NCBI GenBank assembly: GCA_020064725.1
Contig: JAGTWJ010000001.1
Location: 5,580,001-5,644,000 of the forward strand
Origin: Drechslerella dactyloides
Taxonomy: Eukaryota; Ascomycota; Orbiliomycetes; Orbiliales; Orbiliaceae
Direction: 5' to 3'
DNA length: 64,000 bases
Positions 23,301 through 34,997 of this stretch are shown in pieces. The notes below the pieces were generated by a model that had not been told where the DNA came from, did no database searches, and saw only the letters and a program-made list of their open reading frames with translations. Numbering within the stretch: position 1 is the stretch's first letter; each line of letters begins with the position of its first letter. Position numbers and translations under genes: made by a program.

Positions 23301-23839
23301 ACCGCAATGTATGCAACACCCGTGAGATATCTCGACCCGCCGAACATTAACCGCCAGTGATCAATAGTGTGAGATGCGGAGTCCTATTGCGAGTAGCTCC
23401 AGATAGATCCAACTCGTCCAAAATGCTATATACAAAATTTCGAAAGTAAAAAAAGACACAACATTCAACCCGTACTTTTCTAATTACCGCTCCTCGCATG
23501 CGTGCCATCGAATAACAAACGGTACCTGATGAACTGCATGTCTAAGTATCTATATCTAGCACCTCTAGATCTAGAACACCCTCTATAGCTCTGAATCGAT
23601 CACCCCAATGCACCAACGCGCATCATCGATCCACCCACACCCTCCCTCCACTTCCTTGATCTATCCGTCCAACTCCCGGCAGATGAGAAAATAGTTGTAT
23701 CAAAAGGTAAACCATCACCGAACGAACAAATGAAAAGGACAAAGGAATTATTCACAATAACCACACCGTCTCCCCACCTCTCTGTCTCGCCATCCACACG
23801 CATAGCGGACGCTACGCATACGTACGCAGCACAGCACCA
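20328..23839. other. 3.5-kb gene-poor region
   Basis: Lies upstream of the small GPI-type gene and downstream of the SERCA gene. Contains AT-rich tracts (about 20990-21140), a (TCGC)6 microsatellite and pyrimidine-rich sequence. The open frames overlap on both strands, are Arg/Ser/Pro rich and lack splice-supported extensions, so I call no gene. Confidence 0.6.
22453..22476. repeat. (TCGC)6 microsatellite
   Basis: Six perfect copies of TCGC inside a pyrimidine-rich stretch of the gene-poor region. Creates Ser/Arg/Leu-repeat artefacts in open frames of both strands. Confidence 0.9.
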
Positions 23840-26800
23840 CTACTCCTTCTTCACCTTCACGTCCGCCCGGTCGTTATACAACTGCCGCTCCACAAACTTC
23901 AACACCTCGTCGATGAATCTGCCCATTTCACAACCAGTCAGCCACAATCCACATTTCACAGTCATAAACGGGGAGAGGGAACATACATCACGGGGAGCGA
24001 GATCGCCACGACGGCACCCCACTCGTACACATCCAGCGGCGTTATCGAAAACATCGCCTGCAGGAACGGCACGTAGAGGATCATAAAGTGCAGCGCCATC
24101 GACAGCGTTATCGCCGCGATCAAGTTGAGGTTATTCCACAGCGGCAGCGTGACCAGCGACTCGCTCGAGCTCAGCGCGTTCATCGCGTTGAACATTTCGA
24201 TAACCACGAGACTGTATTTTAAACACCATTAGCTCATCGCTCAGCGGCAAGATTCGAGCGTTGTATAACGCTGGGTGTAATAGTAGAAGAGAACTTACAT
24301 CGATAGCGATACCGTCGACGCGGCCTTCGACATGTCGTTCGAGAACATCTCGCACCCAAGCTCCGGGAACAGCGCCGAGCATTTATGAAAGTGCGTCTAC
24401 CCACAGATAAACACGTTAGCACCTGCACCTGCAAACTTCAACAGCAGGGGATTAGAACCGCCACTCACCAGTTGGTAGAAGGAAATCTGCGGTCCCTGGC
24501 TGTTATACATGAACCACCAAGCGTACCCAAACACCGTCGCCGCACCAACATAAGTTCCGATAACCATATACCTGAAGAACAGCCACCCGGTGACCAGCGG
24601 CTCATCCCTCTTCCGCGGCCGCCGTCGCATGATGTCGTGGTCCGGCGGGTTGAACGACAGCGCCGTCGCCGGCAGTCCGTCCGTCACGAGATTCACCCAC
24701 AGCAGCTGCACGGGTATCAGCGCCTCCGGCATGCCCAGGAGCACCGTCAGAAATATCGACACGACCTCGCCAATGTTCGACGAGATCAGGTACCGGATGA
24801 ACTGCTGCGTGTTGTTGTAGATCGACCGCCCTTCCTCGACGGCAAGCTCGATCGTGGCAAAGTTGTCGTCCGCGAGAACCATGTCCGCGGCAAGCTTGGC
24901 TACGTCCGTGCCGCTGCCCATCGCGACGCCAATGTCGGATTTCTTCAGCGCCGGCGCATCGTTGACGCCGTCGCCTGTCATCGCGACGACCTCCCCGCTG
25001 CTCTGCAGGAGATCCACAAGCCTGCTCTTGTGCGACGGCTCCGTTCGGGAGAACAGGTATGCGCGGTTCGCGGCGTCAAGTTGCTCCTGGGGGCTCAGAC
25101 TGTCGAATTCTCTGCCAGTGTAGCTTTTACCCGTCAGGTCCTCGTCGGTGTCAAACACACCGATCTGGCGACAGATGGTCTCTGCGGTCTGCTTGTTATC
25201 GCCGGTGATGACGACGACGCGGATGCCAGCTTGCTTGCACTTCCGGATCGAATCAGCCACCTCTGGCCGTGGGGGATCCAGCATCGCAACGGCGCCGACA
25301 AAAGTCATATTTTGCTCCAGCTTGAGGTAGTCCTGCGAGGTCGTCGCGGTGTGCAAGAGTGGGTGCGGGCCGACACCGTCAACGAATGCCAGTGCGATGA
25401 CTCGTAATCCTTGTTTGGCGTAACTCGATACCTTATCGCTGACCAATTGCGCGTGTGCGGGCGTCATCGCCACCTTCTTCCCGTCGCGGCCGCGGATAAC
25501 AGATGTGCATCTCTCTAAGATGGATTCTGGAGCGCCCTTGACGAAGAGTTTCTGGTCGCCGTTCGACTCAACCAGCACAGACATGCTCTTGCGGTCTCTC
25601 GCGAATTCGTAGGTTGCGAGGCGGTGAAACTGGTTTTCGTAGTACTTGTTCGTTTCGTTGAGTCTTTGCAGGATGCTGTGCTTCGCCCGCTGTTGATTAT
25701 ACCCGGGGTCTGGTGTGCCCAGCTTCTCCGCGAGGACCTTTAGTGCTGCCTCCGTCGGCTCTCCGACGTGGGAGAACGTGTTCGATTTGGCGTCGTAGGA
25801 GATTTCCGCATCGTTGCAGAGCGCTGAGACTTCGGCCATGCGTCGGATGACGCGCGAGGTGGCAGCGGGGGATTCGAGGACCGTGCCATCTTCAGAGGTT
25901 ACATTGCCGTCCGGGGAGAAAGTCGTGCCTTCGATGCTGATTTCGCTGACCGTGCCGTCCATATCGGAGAAGTAAACGGCTTTGTTGACGCTCATCTGGT
26001 TGGTGGTCAGGGTGCCAGTCTTGTCTGAACAGATGACGCTGCAGCTGCCCAGAGTTTCGACGGAAGGCAGGCTGCGAACCAGAGCGTTCTTCTTGGCCAT
26101 CTTGCGGGTTCCCAATGCGAGACAGGTGGTGATGACGGCAGCCAAGCCTTCGGGGATAGCAGCGACACCAAGAGAGACGGCGATCTACATAATGACCTGA
26201 TTAGCTCGAGCCCACTGCAGAGGCGTACAAGTAATTGGATTGCGCGCCTTACCTTAAGATAGTAGATGGCGCCCTTGAGCCAGCCATCATGCGACGGGCC
26301 AGTGAAATGCCTAATGTTGATAACCCAGACCAAGATGCAGATAACCATGATGACCTTGGCCAGCTGGTCCCCGAAATCGTTCAGCTTCTGCTTCAGCGGC
26401 GTCGGCTCGGAAATTTGGTCTACGATGCTGCTGTGGATGTCGCCAATCGCCGTTCCCTGACCCGTTAGGACGACAACCGCCTTCGCATGGCCGACGGTGA
26501 CCGTCGTCCCTGAGAACAACATGTTGATTTGATCCTGCTTGACAGCCTTTTCGTCCTTCACGATGACTATCTCTTTCGCCACACTTCCGCCCTCGCCCGT
26601 GAGAATGGCCTGGTCGACGCGGAAGGAATTGCTGTTGATTGAGACGAGGCGGCAGTCGGCGGGTATGCGGTCTCCAACGGCGATATCGACAAGGTCACCG
26701 GGAACCAGGTCTTCAGCTTTGATCTTGCACAGCCGTCCGTTGCGAACGACCTTGGCTTCATTGGCGGAGTATTCGTTCAGGGCCGCGATGGCCTTCTCGG

Positions 26801-27339
26801 CGCTGCTTTCCTGCGTGACGCCGACGATGGCATTGAGTATTAAGATTGTAAGGATCTGGAGATAGATACAGTGTTAGATTATCCTGAGCCAATGGTGCGT
26901 GCATTCCAGGCGGTGATGCGAGAGGTGGGGGCGGGGAGAGCGAGGCTCCACTTACGACGGCGGGATCCACAAAGGCGTACAAGTCGTCTCCGCCCTCGAG
27001 GATGGCGAGGAAGAGCGATACGGCCGCTGATACGAGCAAGATTATGACCAGCTGGTCCTTGAACTGTTCCAGAACGAGTTTCCATAGCGGCGTCGGCGGG
27101 TCCTCAGGGATCGCTGTAACGTTGGAATGTTAGCCCCAGCTCGCACATGTATGTGTATACGGGGTGGCCCGCCTCCCGTCCAGCATCCAGAAACTAGCGA
27201 GAGAAGGGTATGCGAACGTACCGTTCTTGCCGTACTTTTCCAGCGACTTTGCGACCTGAGCGTCCGTCAGGCCGTCGGTCAGGGAGACGCCAAATCGGTC
27301 GACGACCTGGTCGACGGAGAACGCGTAGGCTCCCTCCAT
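23840..27339 (-). CDS. srcA: Sarco/endoplasmic reticulum-type Ca2+-ATPase (SERCA)
   Basis: P2A-type ATPase pumping Ca2+ into the ER or a related compartment. Seven minus-strand exons (27339-27222, 27113-26956, 26855-26253, 26184-24469, 24396-24299, 24211-23987, 23918-23840) give 998 aa, the usual SERCA length. Visible landmarks are the N-terminal actuator region, the Ca2+-site helix AAIPEGL (Glu305), the phosphorylated Asp347 in SDKTGTLT (42 residues after Glu305, as in rabbit SERCA1), KGAPESILERC in the nucleotide domain, and MTGDGVNDAPALKKSDIGVA. The last three exons encode TM7-TM10. The C-terminus KVKKE fits a KxKxx COPI retrieval signal, in keeping with ER residence. It resembles N. crassa NCA-1 and A. 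fumigatus SrcA rather than the Pmr1 or vacuolar PMCA types. An upstream minus-strand open frame (27451-28164) lies in the presumed leader and is not part of it. Confidence 0.95.
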
Positions 27340-29146
27340 GGTTCCTCTTCTCCTCATGATGTACACACTCTCTCTCTTCCCTGGCAGCTGCCCTCAACGA
27401 ACTACCGGCCCTCCGCTAGCGAGTATGGAAACGGCGAATATCGTAGTGCGCTATCGATCGACCTGCGTGGCGGCAACGGCGAACGGAACGAAGAAAAAAG
27501 GGTGCGAGGGACGAGAGTATCCTGCAGTTTTGCGTGTTGGTGGTGGTGTAGTATGTAAATCCAGAGCCAAATTCGAATGCAGGGTTGCGTTCGTCAAGGC
27601 TGGGCCCAGCGAACAAACGAGAGCCCGATCGGATCCTGTGCCTGTGCCTGGCAGAAAAGTATGTAATGTAACGGGCGCACCTGCAGCGCCGCGAGGTCTG
27701 GGCCGGACGTCGGTCGAAGCTTGGTAGTGTTCACGAGTCGTCAAAAACGTGGGAGCGATGATGTGATCGGGATTGCGGGAGAATGCCAGCTGGTCCAACG
27801 TCCCGGCGAGAAGTGGTATGGTTCCTTTTGAGCACGATCCCGCAGATGCCAGCGTAACCCGTTCCCTCTTTCGAATATTCTCGAAGGGGCGAAGTGAATC
27901 GCCATGTTTGAGGATTCGAACGTTCCGCCGGCTGGGACGCACGCAGGGGGCTTCGTCCGCCAGCCATCTTGCGACACTGCGAACGGCATACTGTGGCTCC
28001 TTTGTCTGGCGGGTGGGGGCCCTTTTCTGCAGGCGGGCCTGCCGCAGCTGCCCGTTGGGCGCAAGCCAAGACACACGCCTGACCAACGCCGGCCCGCGCG
28101 AAAATTTCTCCGTCTCTCTTATTTCTTCTCCACAACATCCACTCAACGACACTCCTTCACACATTCATTCCTTCAGCATCCAGAGTATGCGTCCGGCTCC
28201 TCACTTCACGCATCTTTCGCATGTCCCGCCTTCTACGTGTGCATGTATCTAGGTAACAGCAATGCAATCAATCGCCCCGTGAAATCTATACACCCCAGTG
28301 TCCATGTAATATATACAATGCGACACCACGACCATGCCTACTTCCCGACCTTCCGCTCGATCTCTCCTCGAGCGGATCTCAGACTTCCCCTCTGGTCTCG
28401 AAGCACACTACTTGCGGTCGATGGAAGATTAAGAACTCAGACAAACAGCCGTGCACGCCCTTCTTCCCTTTGGGAGGGAGAGCGTGTGCGGCACCACGTC
28501 AACTCCACCCCGATCTTTATTACTTGTGATTGAAAGGGACTATTTACTTGACGTACATTCATTCATTCGTTCATTTCTATATGTTTTTGTTACAGCGCCT
28601 GGCATCGAGACTATGCTTTTGCAATTGCCGATACCGTGACATGCACATGCACCCGCTCTACCTACGTATCTATCTGCGCAACGTAGCTATGTGGTGATTA
28701 TCGTATTATTCTATAGATGCCCATGCCACCCGGCTGCCTCATGCATACTATGTGTATATACAAAACTGCAAAAGCGCACACGCACGTATAAATGCGATGC
28801 GCCGGTAGTAATGCAATGCCGACGTGTACCAATAGACGGAGAATGAAGCAGTATTAAACGACACTAACAGCGTAATCCAATCGGTATCATGCTCGAACGA
28901 GAAAACAATTAAAAACAAAAACGAGCCGCGGAATCGATCGTATCTAAACCGCGGCTGTGGGAATCTTTGGTGACTACAGGATATGGAATATGCATTGATG
29001 AAAGCAAAACCTACCCAGGTCTCACCGGACCCTCCCTCTCCCCCCTCACGAACCAGCCACCCACGGCTATTATCCTCCCATGCACGCATGCACGCCATAA
29101 TCGAACACCTGGAAATCGAAGAAACAATTCCAGGAGACCGCAAAAC
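27340..29146. other. Intergenic region SERCA-MFS
   Basis: SERCA promoter and leader at the left, 3' flank of the MFS gene at the right. The minus-strand frame 27451-28164 is long but has no homology I recognise and a Cys/Arg/Pro-rich composition. No gene called. Confidence 0.6.
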
Positions 29147-31769
29147 CTAGATCATCCCCTCCCCGGCACCCTCCTCCGGCGCCGTCTTCGTATCCAAATG
29201 CAGTATCTTCAAGATATCATACCGCTTGAAGAAACTCCGGTTCCGCTTCCCAAACACATACATCGGCACCGTCAACAGACACACGAAAACCTGCGCCGAC
29301 CCCAAGATCGTAAACATCTTCGGCCGCCCCAGCTTCGTCAGCCAGTCCACCGCCTTGTACGTCAGCCCGTACGAGAAAAAGTTCTTGAACATCAGCAGGC
29401 ACGTGAAGGCCTCGATCGCGATGTCCCGGTGCGCGTCCACAATGTACAGCGCCGCCGCCGACGCGCCGATGACCATCCCCACGACCTCCAGACCGAGAAA
29501 AACCACAGGGCCGATCCACCCGTGCTTGGCCGCATACTCGGGCTCCGTCGTGAACCCGAAGCCGTAGACACCCATGCACCCAAAGATCTAGACCGCCGTC
29601 AGCATGTATTTCTTGCATATAGAATTAAGCTTTTTGTTTCAAGCATGCTCAAGGCGGCGACATACCAGCATTGGGATAACGAGCAGCAACCGGAACTCAG
29701 GCTCGTAGACGCCCTTGTTCTTCTTCACAAGCCAGAGCGTCGTATAGTGCGTGAACAACCCGGTGATGACAAACCCGACCAGAGCCCCGATAAACGCTCC
29801 AGTATACGTATAGCCAATCTCAGCCACGGTGAATCCACTATAGGAAGGTGTCAGCGAGCCCCCGAACATCGCTGCGGGGTCGAATACCACATCGACAGCG
29901 TAGACGCCGACCAGCCAGGAGCGCTACTTACAATGGCGGCAGGGCGAACAGCAACGCCAGCACCACTCCGATGAGCACAGTCCACCCAATGATCGCACCC
30001 ATGATCAATGACCCCTATAGTACCCGTCGGGAACCGCTCGTTAGCATCATGCATCGATCAGGCATGGGTGTATAGGTACGAAAAGTATAGAAGTGGCATT
30101 ATGCCGTAAGGCAGACGTCGGGTTTCACAAAAAGAATTTTACGTACCCAGGCAATGGCCGGCTGGAAGAACAGCGGCAAAGGCCGAAGGGCAAGAAGCCA
30201 GAGGCTGTCGTCCGTCTTGCGTCCGTCGAAGGGCAATAAATTCTGCAGCAAGGTCTTCTTCTGCGGAGGTTGCGACGCTGGCGTCAACGCCTCGCCATCC
30301 GAAGACGAGCCTCGCGTTTGTTTCTCGCCGTCGCCGTGGAAGTCATCCGTAGACGCAGTGTCGAGATCCAGGTGTGCCGCACGCCGGAACGCCGTCTCAG
30401 GGCAGAAGAAGAATATGATGGGCAACATGACGCCGGAGAATATGGCAGCAAAGTTGAATGTCCACCGCCATCCGAGGCCCGATGAGATGGCACCCGCGAT
30501 CACTGGCGAGAAGAACGCTCCTCCGTACAGCGACAGATTCGCAAGCGCCATCCGCACACCACGTTGCTGCAATTCAGTAAAAAGGAAACATCAGCAATCC
30601 CATCCTTCCATCCATCCATCTGTCCGGAGCTACCTCATACGTAAGGTCAGGGAGGGGGCCCTACATGAACATGATATAGATCTCCAACAACAGCGCCAAG
30701 CAATGCCTCAAACGGACATACGCCGACGCCCTGGATGATCCGCGCCCACAGGATAGACCGATAGCTCGTCGCAGCACCCGCCCAGGCATTCGACACTATC
30801 AGCAGTATCGTCCCCAGCAGGAAAGCGTGTCGCTTGCCGTACACTCTTGCCGTCGGGACGAATATAAACCCTGCCATACCAACGCCGAACAGATGCCACC
30901 CAGTCCTACCATCGATAGCCCCAGTCAGCAAAAAGAAACCCAGGATAGGCCGTCTTGGAAAGTCGAACGTACAGAAGCGCAACAGGCGTGATGCTGTTAA
31001 GACGGAAATGGATCAGAAGCGTCAACGAGTCCGCGGACAGGATCGGTGTCATGCTATATCAAATCACAGATACCAGGTTAGACCACAGTCGAACCGGAGC
31101 AGCAGGACCTCGAACCGTCACTCACGCCGAAGCAATGATCTGTAAAGGACTGGACCATCAGTATGCACTCTCTCAATCCCATGAATCGGAGCTAACGCGC
31201 CGGGTAAAATGACGTACCGCATCCAGCGACAGGATAAACATGATGAGATCTCTCCGCCATAACGGCCAGTTCTAACATGGACATCCAACATAGCCCGTCA
31301 GCTCTTTCTATATTCCTTCCATCATTCGTCGTCGAAAACTCTCTCAAGTCGAAGCCGAATACTGACCAGCTATACCACCAGCACACACAATCGTTAGCCA
31401 CCTTCCCAATGTATATATTTCCCCTCACAACCGACTTCACAACGGTCCAGAACAAAAAAAAAAGAATATAGGGAGTAGCATTATAATAACATACTGGATC
31501 GTTTGGATCATCGCTCGGCTGCGGTACTAGCACGATAGGCTGGGGGCCTGAGGTGTCGTACTTGAGGTTCGGATCGAGCACCTGGTTGTCCGACTGTCCA
31601 GCGTTGGAGTCCTCGAGAATCGCAGTGCCTATGTCGCCGTTGCCCACGGGGGGCACAAGTTAGCACCAAAAAACACACATTCGGAGTTGCGGCCGAGCGC
31701 TAAAAAGTTGAGATTCGACATACCCGGCACATGCGCTAAGTAGCGGTCTTCCAAGATCCCGAGTCCCAT
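29147..31769 (-). CDS. MFS transporter, DHA1/Hol1-like, ten exons
   Basis: Plasma-membrane H+-antiporter-type major facilitator of 561 aa. Minus-strand exons are 31769-31724, 31628-31495, 31271-31218, 31139-31126, 31053-30973, 30905-30665, 30566-30147, 30014-29932, 29837-29666 and 29587-29147, with all phases closing. The N-terminus carries the fungal signature MGLGILEDRYLAHVPGTAIL, followed by GPQPIVLVPQPSDDPND and NWPLWRRD at the first helix. The cytoplasmic loop after TM2 reads FVPTARVYGKRHAFLLGT. TM4-TM5 give WARIIQGVGVCPFEALLG, and the motif-C-like stretch is SLYGGAFFSPVIAG. A long charged loop (Asp/Glu/Ser rich, about residues 280-330) joins the two six-helix halves. The family includes fungal multidrug and polyamine/cation (Hol1-like) carriers; the substrate cannot be told. 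Exon 4 is only 14 nt and exon 1 is 46 nt, so automated gene calls may break this gene. Confidence 0.88.
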
Positions 31770-34700
31770 CGCTCCGGTGGTGTCCACGTGTCGATGACGG
31801 AGTTCAGCGTCGTCAGTTGAAAGTGGTCGGGCTGGCTGGCGGTCGGTTGTCGCTGGGAGGAATGTGGTGCTCTTTCGCGGCTGGACCGGGCCAATTTAAC
31901 GAAACAACAAGAGTTTGGAACGGGTTTGACAGATGACGACGGCCGCCGTAGCACCAGAAACGAACGAAACGAGCGAACGAGCGAACAGAACCGACAGACG
32001 CTCCCGTTACGCTGCAGCAGATGCAGATGGATCTCGAAGGACGTCTGCAGGAGGAGGAGACGGAGCTAGCTGTGTCAGTCGGTCGCTGTACGACGTACGG
32101 ACCCCGTGCGATGACTTGGTAAGCGGACCCGACCGATTTTAATTGCGGCCATCGCACCCGTTTAATAACGAAAGCATCGTCTCGCCAGTCAGAAAACAGT
32201 CAGTCGATGTCACTTGGCCGCAGTCGTCCAGTCGTCCGCTCCACAAAAGCAACGGAGCTTCGTCACGAACGCTGCTGCTTCAGCGGTCTTCGGTGCCCTC
32301 GATGCAGGCCTAAAAGTCGCAATGGCACTGCAATTGGCTGAACCGAATCCCCTCGCCCTCGCCACCACGCCTGTCCGCAGCCCGCAAATTGCCCTACCGT
32401 TTCGGCAAATTTCACGCCATTGGTCGACCCCTGCCAGCTGTGGCCATGTGGAGCAGCTGCAGGTCCGGCTCTCGAACCTGTTTAATCAACCTAATCATCG
32501 GCATCCCTCGCCAGCTGTCGCCAGAGCCAATACATCGCCTGTCGCACATCGGCTCCAATACCGCCATGGCCCTGGTAGCCCGCCGATTGGGCCGTCCGTC
32601 GAACTGCCAACAGGCCACGAGCGAGTCCGACCGAGAGGTTGGGTCAATGACAATGGCCAGACCTTCGTATCGCTGCCTGCAGCAACTCAGGAGAGCGGCG
32701 GGATTCCCGTGTCGTTCGTTTCGCTGTTCAACATGAATGAATGAACAGGGGAGGAGAATCGAGAGACAGTCAAATCCCATCCATCCCGTGCAGCCAAAGT
32801 ACATGTACATGTACAACATACAAGCACCCGTGCGTCCAAACGCATAGTGCAGATGTGCATTACATGCTACACGGGTGTATATACGGTACAAAGCACGCAC
32901 GACAAGACGGACAAGAAGGCGGAGCAGGCAGGATATGCTGTTTTGTCTCGGGCCTAGATTAACATTACCCAGGCGCATGCAACAGAACCACTGAGATGGC
33001 CGGACGTGCGCCCTGAAAGATAGAGATGAGACGCTCGAGATGTTGAATGTCTCCGCCCGGGCCCTCACCAGCTCTCGAACGGGGCCGCGTCGGTCGTGCT
33101 GTTGTCGCCATGTGGATGCAGTCGCATGGGAGCCCAGATCAGATCCCTTCCCGATGTTGGCGAGCGATGGGATTCGATTGTAATGCGGTATCCGACCAGT
33201 CGATGGCCGATTGCGATGGCAGCGTGCCGCTGTGCATGCAGACAAGCATGAAGAGCAAACATGACAACCCGGATGCGAGCATGCGTCGATTCGATTCCCG
33301 AACGAACGAATCGATAGACGTGCGATAGATAGTAATTCTTCCCGCTCCCCCCAGAATGAAGCAATCCGCGTTTTACCACATCCCGCCCGACCTACCAGAT
33401 GCAATGTAATCGATTAACGATACGTAACCATCTTATCAAAGTTCTCCTGCATCGATAGTGCCAGGCTATCTACGAGCTGCACCTCGAAGCGCCAGACAAG
33501 AATCGCAGCGTCTATCTGGCGAAATGTGTCGCCCTGTGGCGTTCGCCTTCGGTTTCCGCACTCCGGTGGGCTAATATCGCATAACAGCCCGCGCCCACGA
33601 TCGATGATCCCATTGTGTGCTATACCGTAATATCTGAATCTATTAATACCAGATCCATACGGCCGATGCGGAGGGTATCGTGTTTTTCCCATGGCTATGG
33701 GTATTTGATTACCAATTACCAATTACACACTTGTTATAATTATGCAATGCGTGCGCGCTGGCGTCCACCATCTGCATACGCGGGACCGGAACCTGCCGGC
33801 CACGGAGATATCACTCGTAGCTTCGATTTATATAGGCCCACCAGATGGAATCTTCCGGCGTATCGATCTGCATCTCGTAAATGCTGGCGGTTGTGTGTAT
33901 TAACCGGTATGTATTGCAACCGCCAGCTCGTGGTTGATACTGTACTAGGACCGCAGCTATCTTGATGTTCGACGATGTTGGTGGTGATATTACCCTCGCG
34001 CCTAGCTGTTTGCACGATCGACCCATCCGTCAATTACCGATCATTGAGCCCAGTTTGGGGGAATTGGCCAGTGTGCACATTGGACCTTGCTGTTGATCAT
34101 TCTTGATCTGGCGATATGCGCCATGGCGCATAATATACGTACATACGCCGTATTCTCGGGTGCCCATGTTGACCAGTTTCCGAGTATTCTAGACGTAGGG
34201 CTCTGGCACGGAGCCTATGACAGGATCAAGAGCGTACCTTGCATATGGTATATCGAGGACGGGCATCTCTAGAAATCTATAGAGACTATACTATCAGCAA
34301 GACATAAGACTGTGTGAAAGCCAGCGCTAGTGTAATGTGATGTTTTCCAACAAAACCTTGGTCAGATTGTTGCGCTGTATATCCAGTTCAAGCCAGAGAA
34401 TTATCGCTGCCATACTAAGTCTCGGTGTATCCCAAGCTTTAATTCATATAAGGCTCAAGAGACGGACCTGACGAGTGGCTAGGTAATATATATACTATAC
34501 GAACGGACCGTATACGCTTGGCGAGATCCGAGATATATAGCTACTTCTATCACCATCCCTCCCAACCACCAAGCGGCCTAGCATACATTGGTATACTGTC
34601 CATTGCTCGATCTGTGTCCATTGCTCGATCTGAAGGGAATAAATCATCAATGACGATAGCTACGCACGTAGCAATATGGCTGCCTTGCGGATGGATATGT

Positions 34701-34943
34701 AATTAATTATATGCATACGCATGACGTCCGATAGCGAGAGCTCTCCAAGGGCAAAGTTCTAGGCGGCGAAATCCAACATTCCAGCAGACCCGCGACCGGG
34801 ACCAGAGCCCGATAGCATCGATCAACGGAACGGCAGATTCCTAGAATATCAATAGTAAGTTTCGGGTGTATACTAGTATACCACCTCGCGCCTCGCCGTT
34901 AAGATCATCACCGCATCCCGTTTTATAATTTATAGCCTCAAGG

Positions 34944-34997
34944 CGGCCGGCCGTTTTCACATTTAGACTGCCGGTAGCGATATGTAACGGCCGGCCG
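34944..34997. repeat. Perfect 12-bp GC-rich inverted repeat (hairpin)
   Basis: Arms CGGCCGGCCGTT (34944-34955) and its exact complement (34986-34997) enclose a 30-nt loop. The arms are themselves self-complementary, so cruciform or alternative pairings are possible. Set in AT-richer surroundings; function unknown. Confidence 0.7.

Noticed and set aside
27451..28164. 237-codon minus-strand frame upstream of SERCA
   Set aside because: Lies in the SERCA promoter/leader, is Cys/Arg/Pro/Thr-rich, has no recognisable domain and overlaps other frames of equal quality.
32412..33404. 330-codon minus-strand open frame with GKT-like start (VGRAGCGKTRI)
   Set aside because: Opens at a non-ATG codon, and the first in-frame ATG lies far inside. 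It is Cys/Arg/His-rich with no fold or domain pattern and no splice-supported partners. The short GCGKT match is not a full P-loop context.
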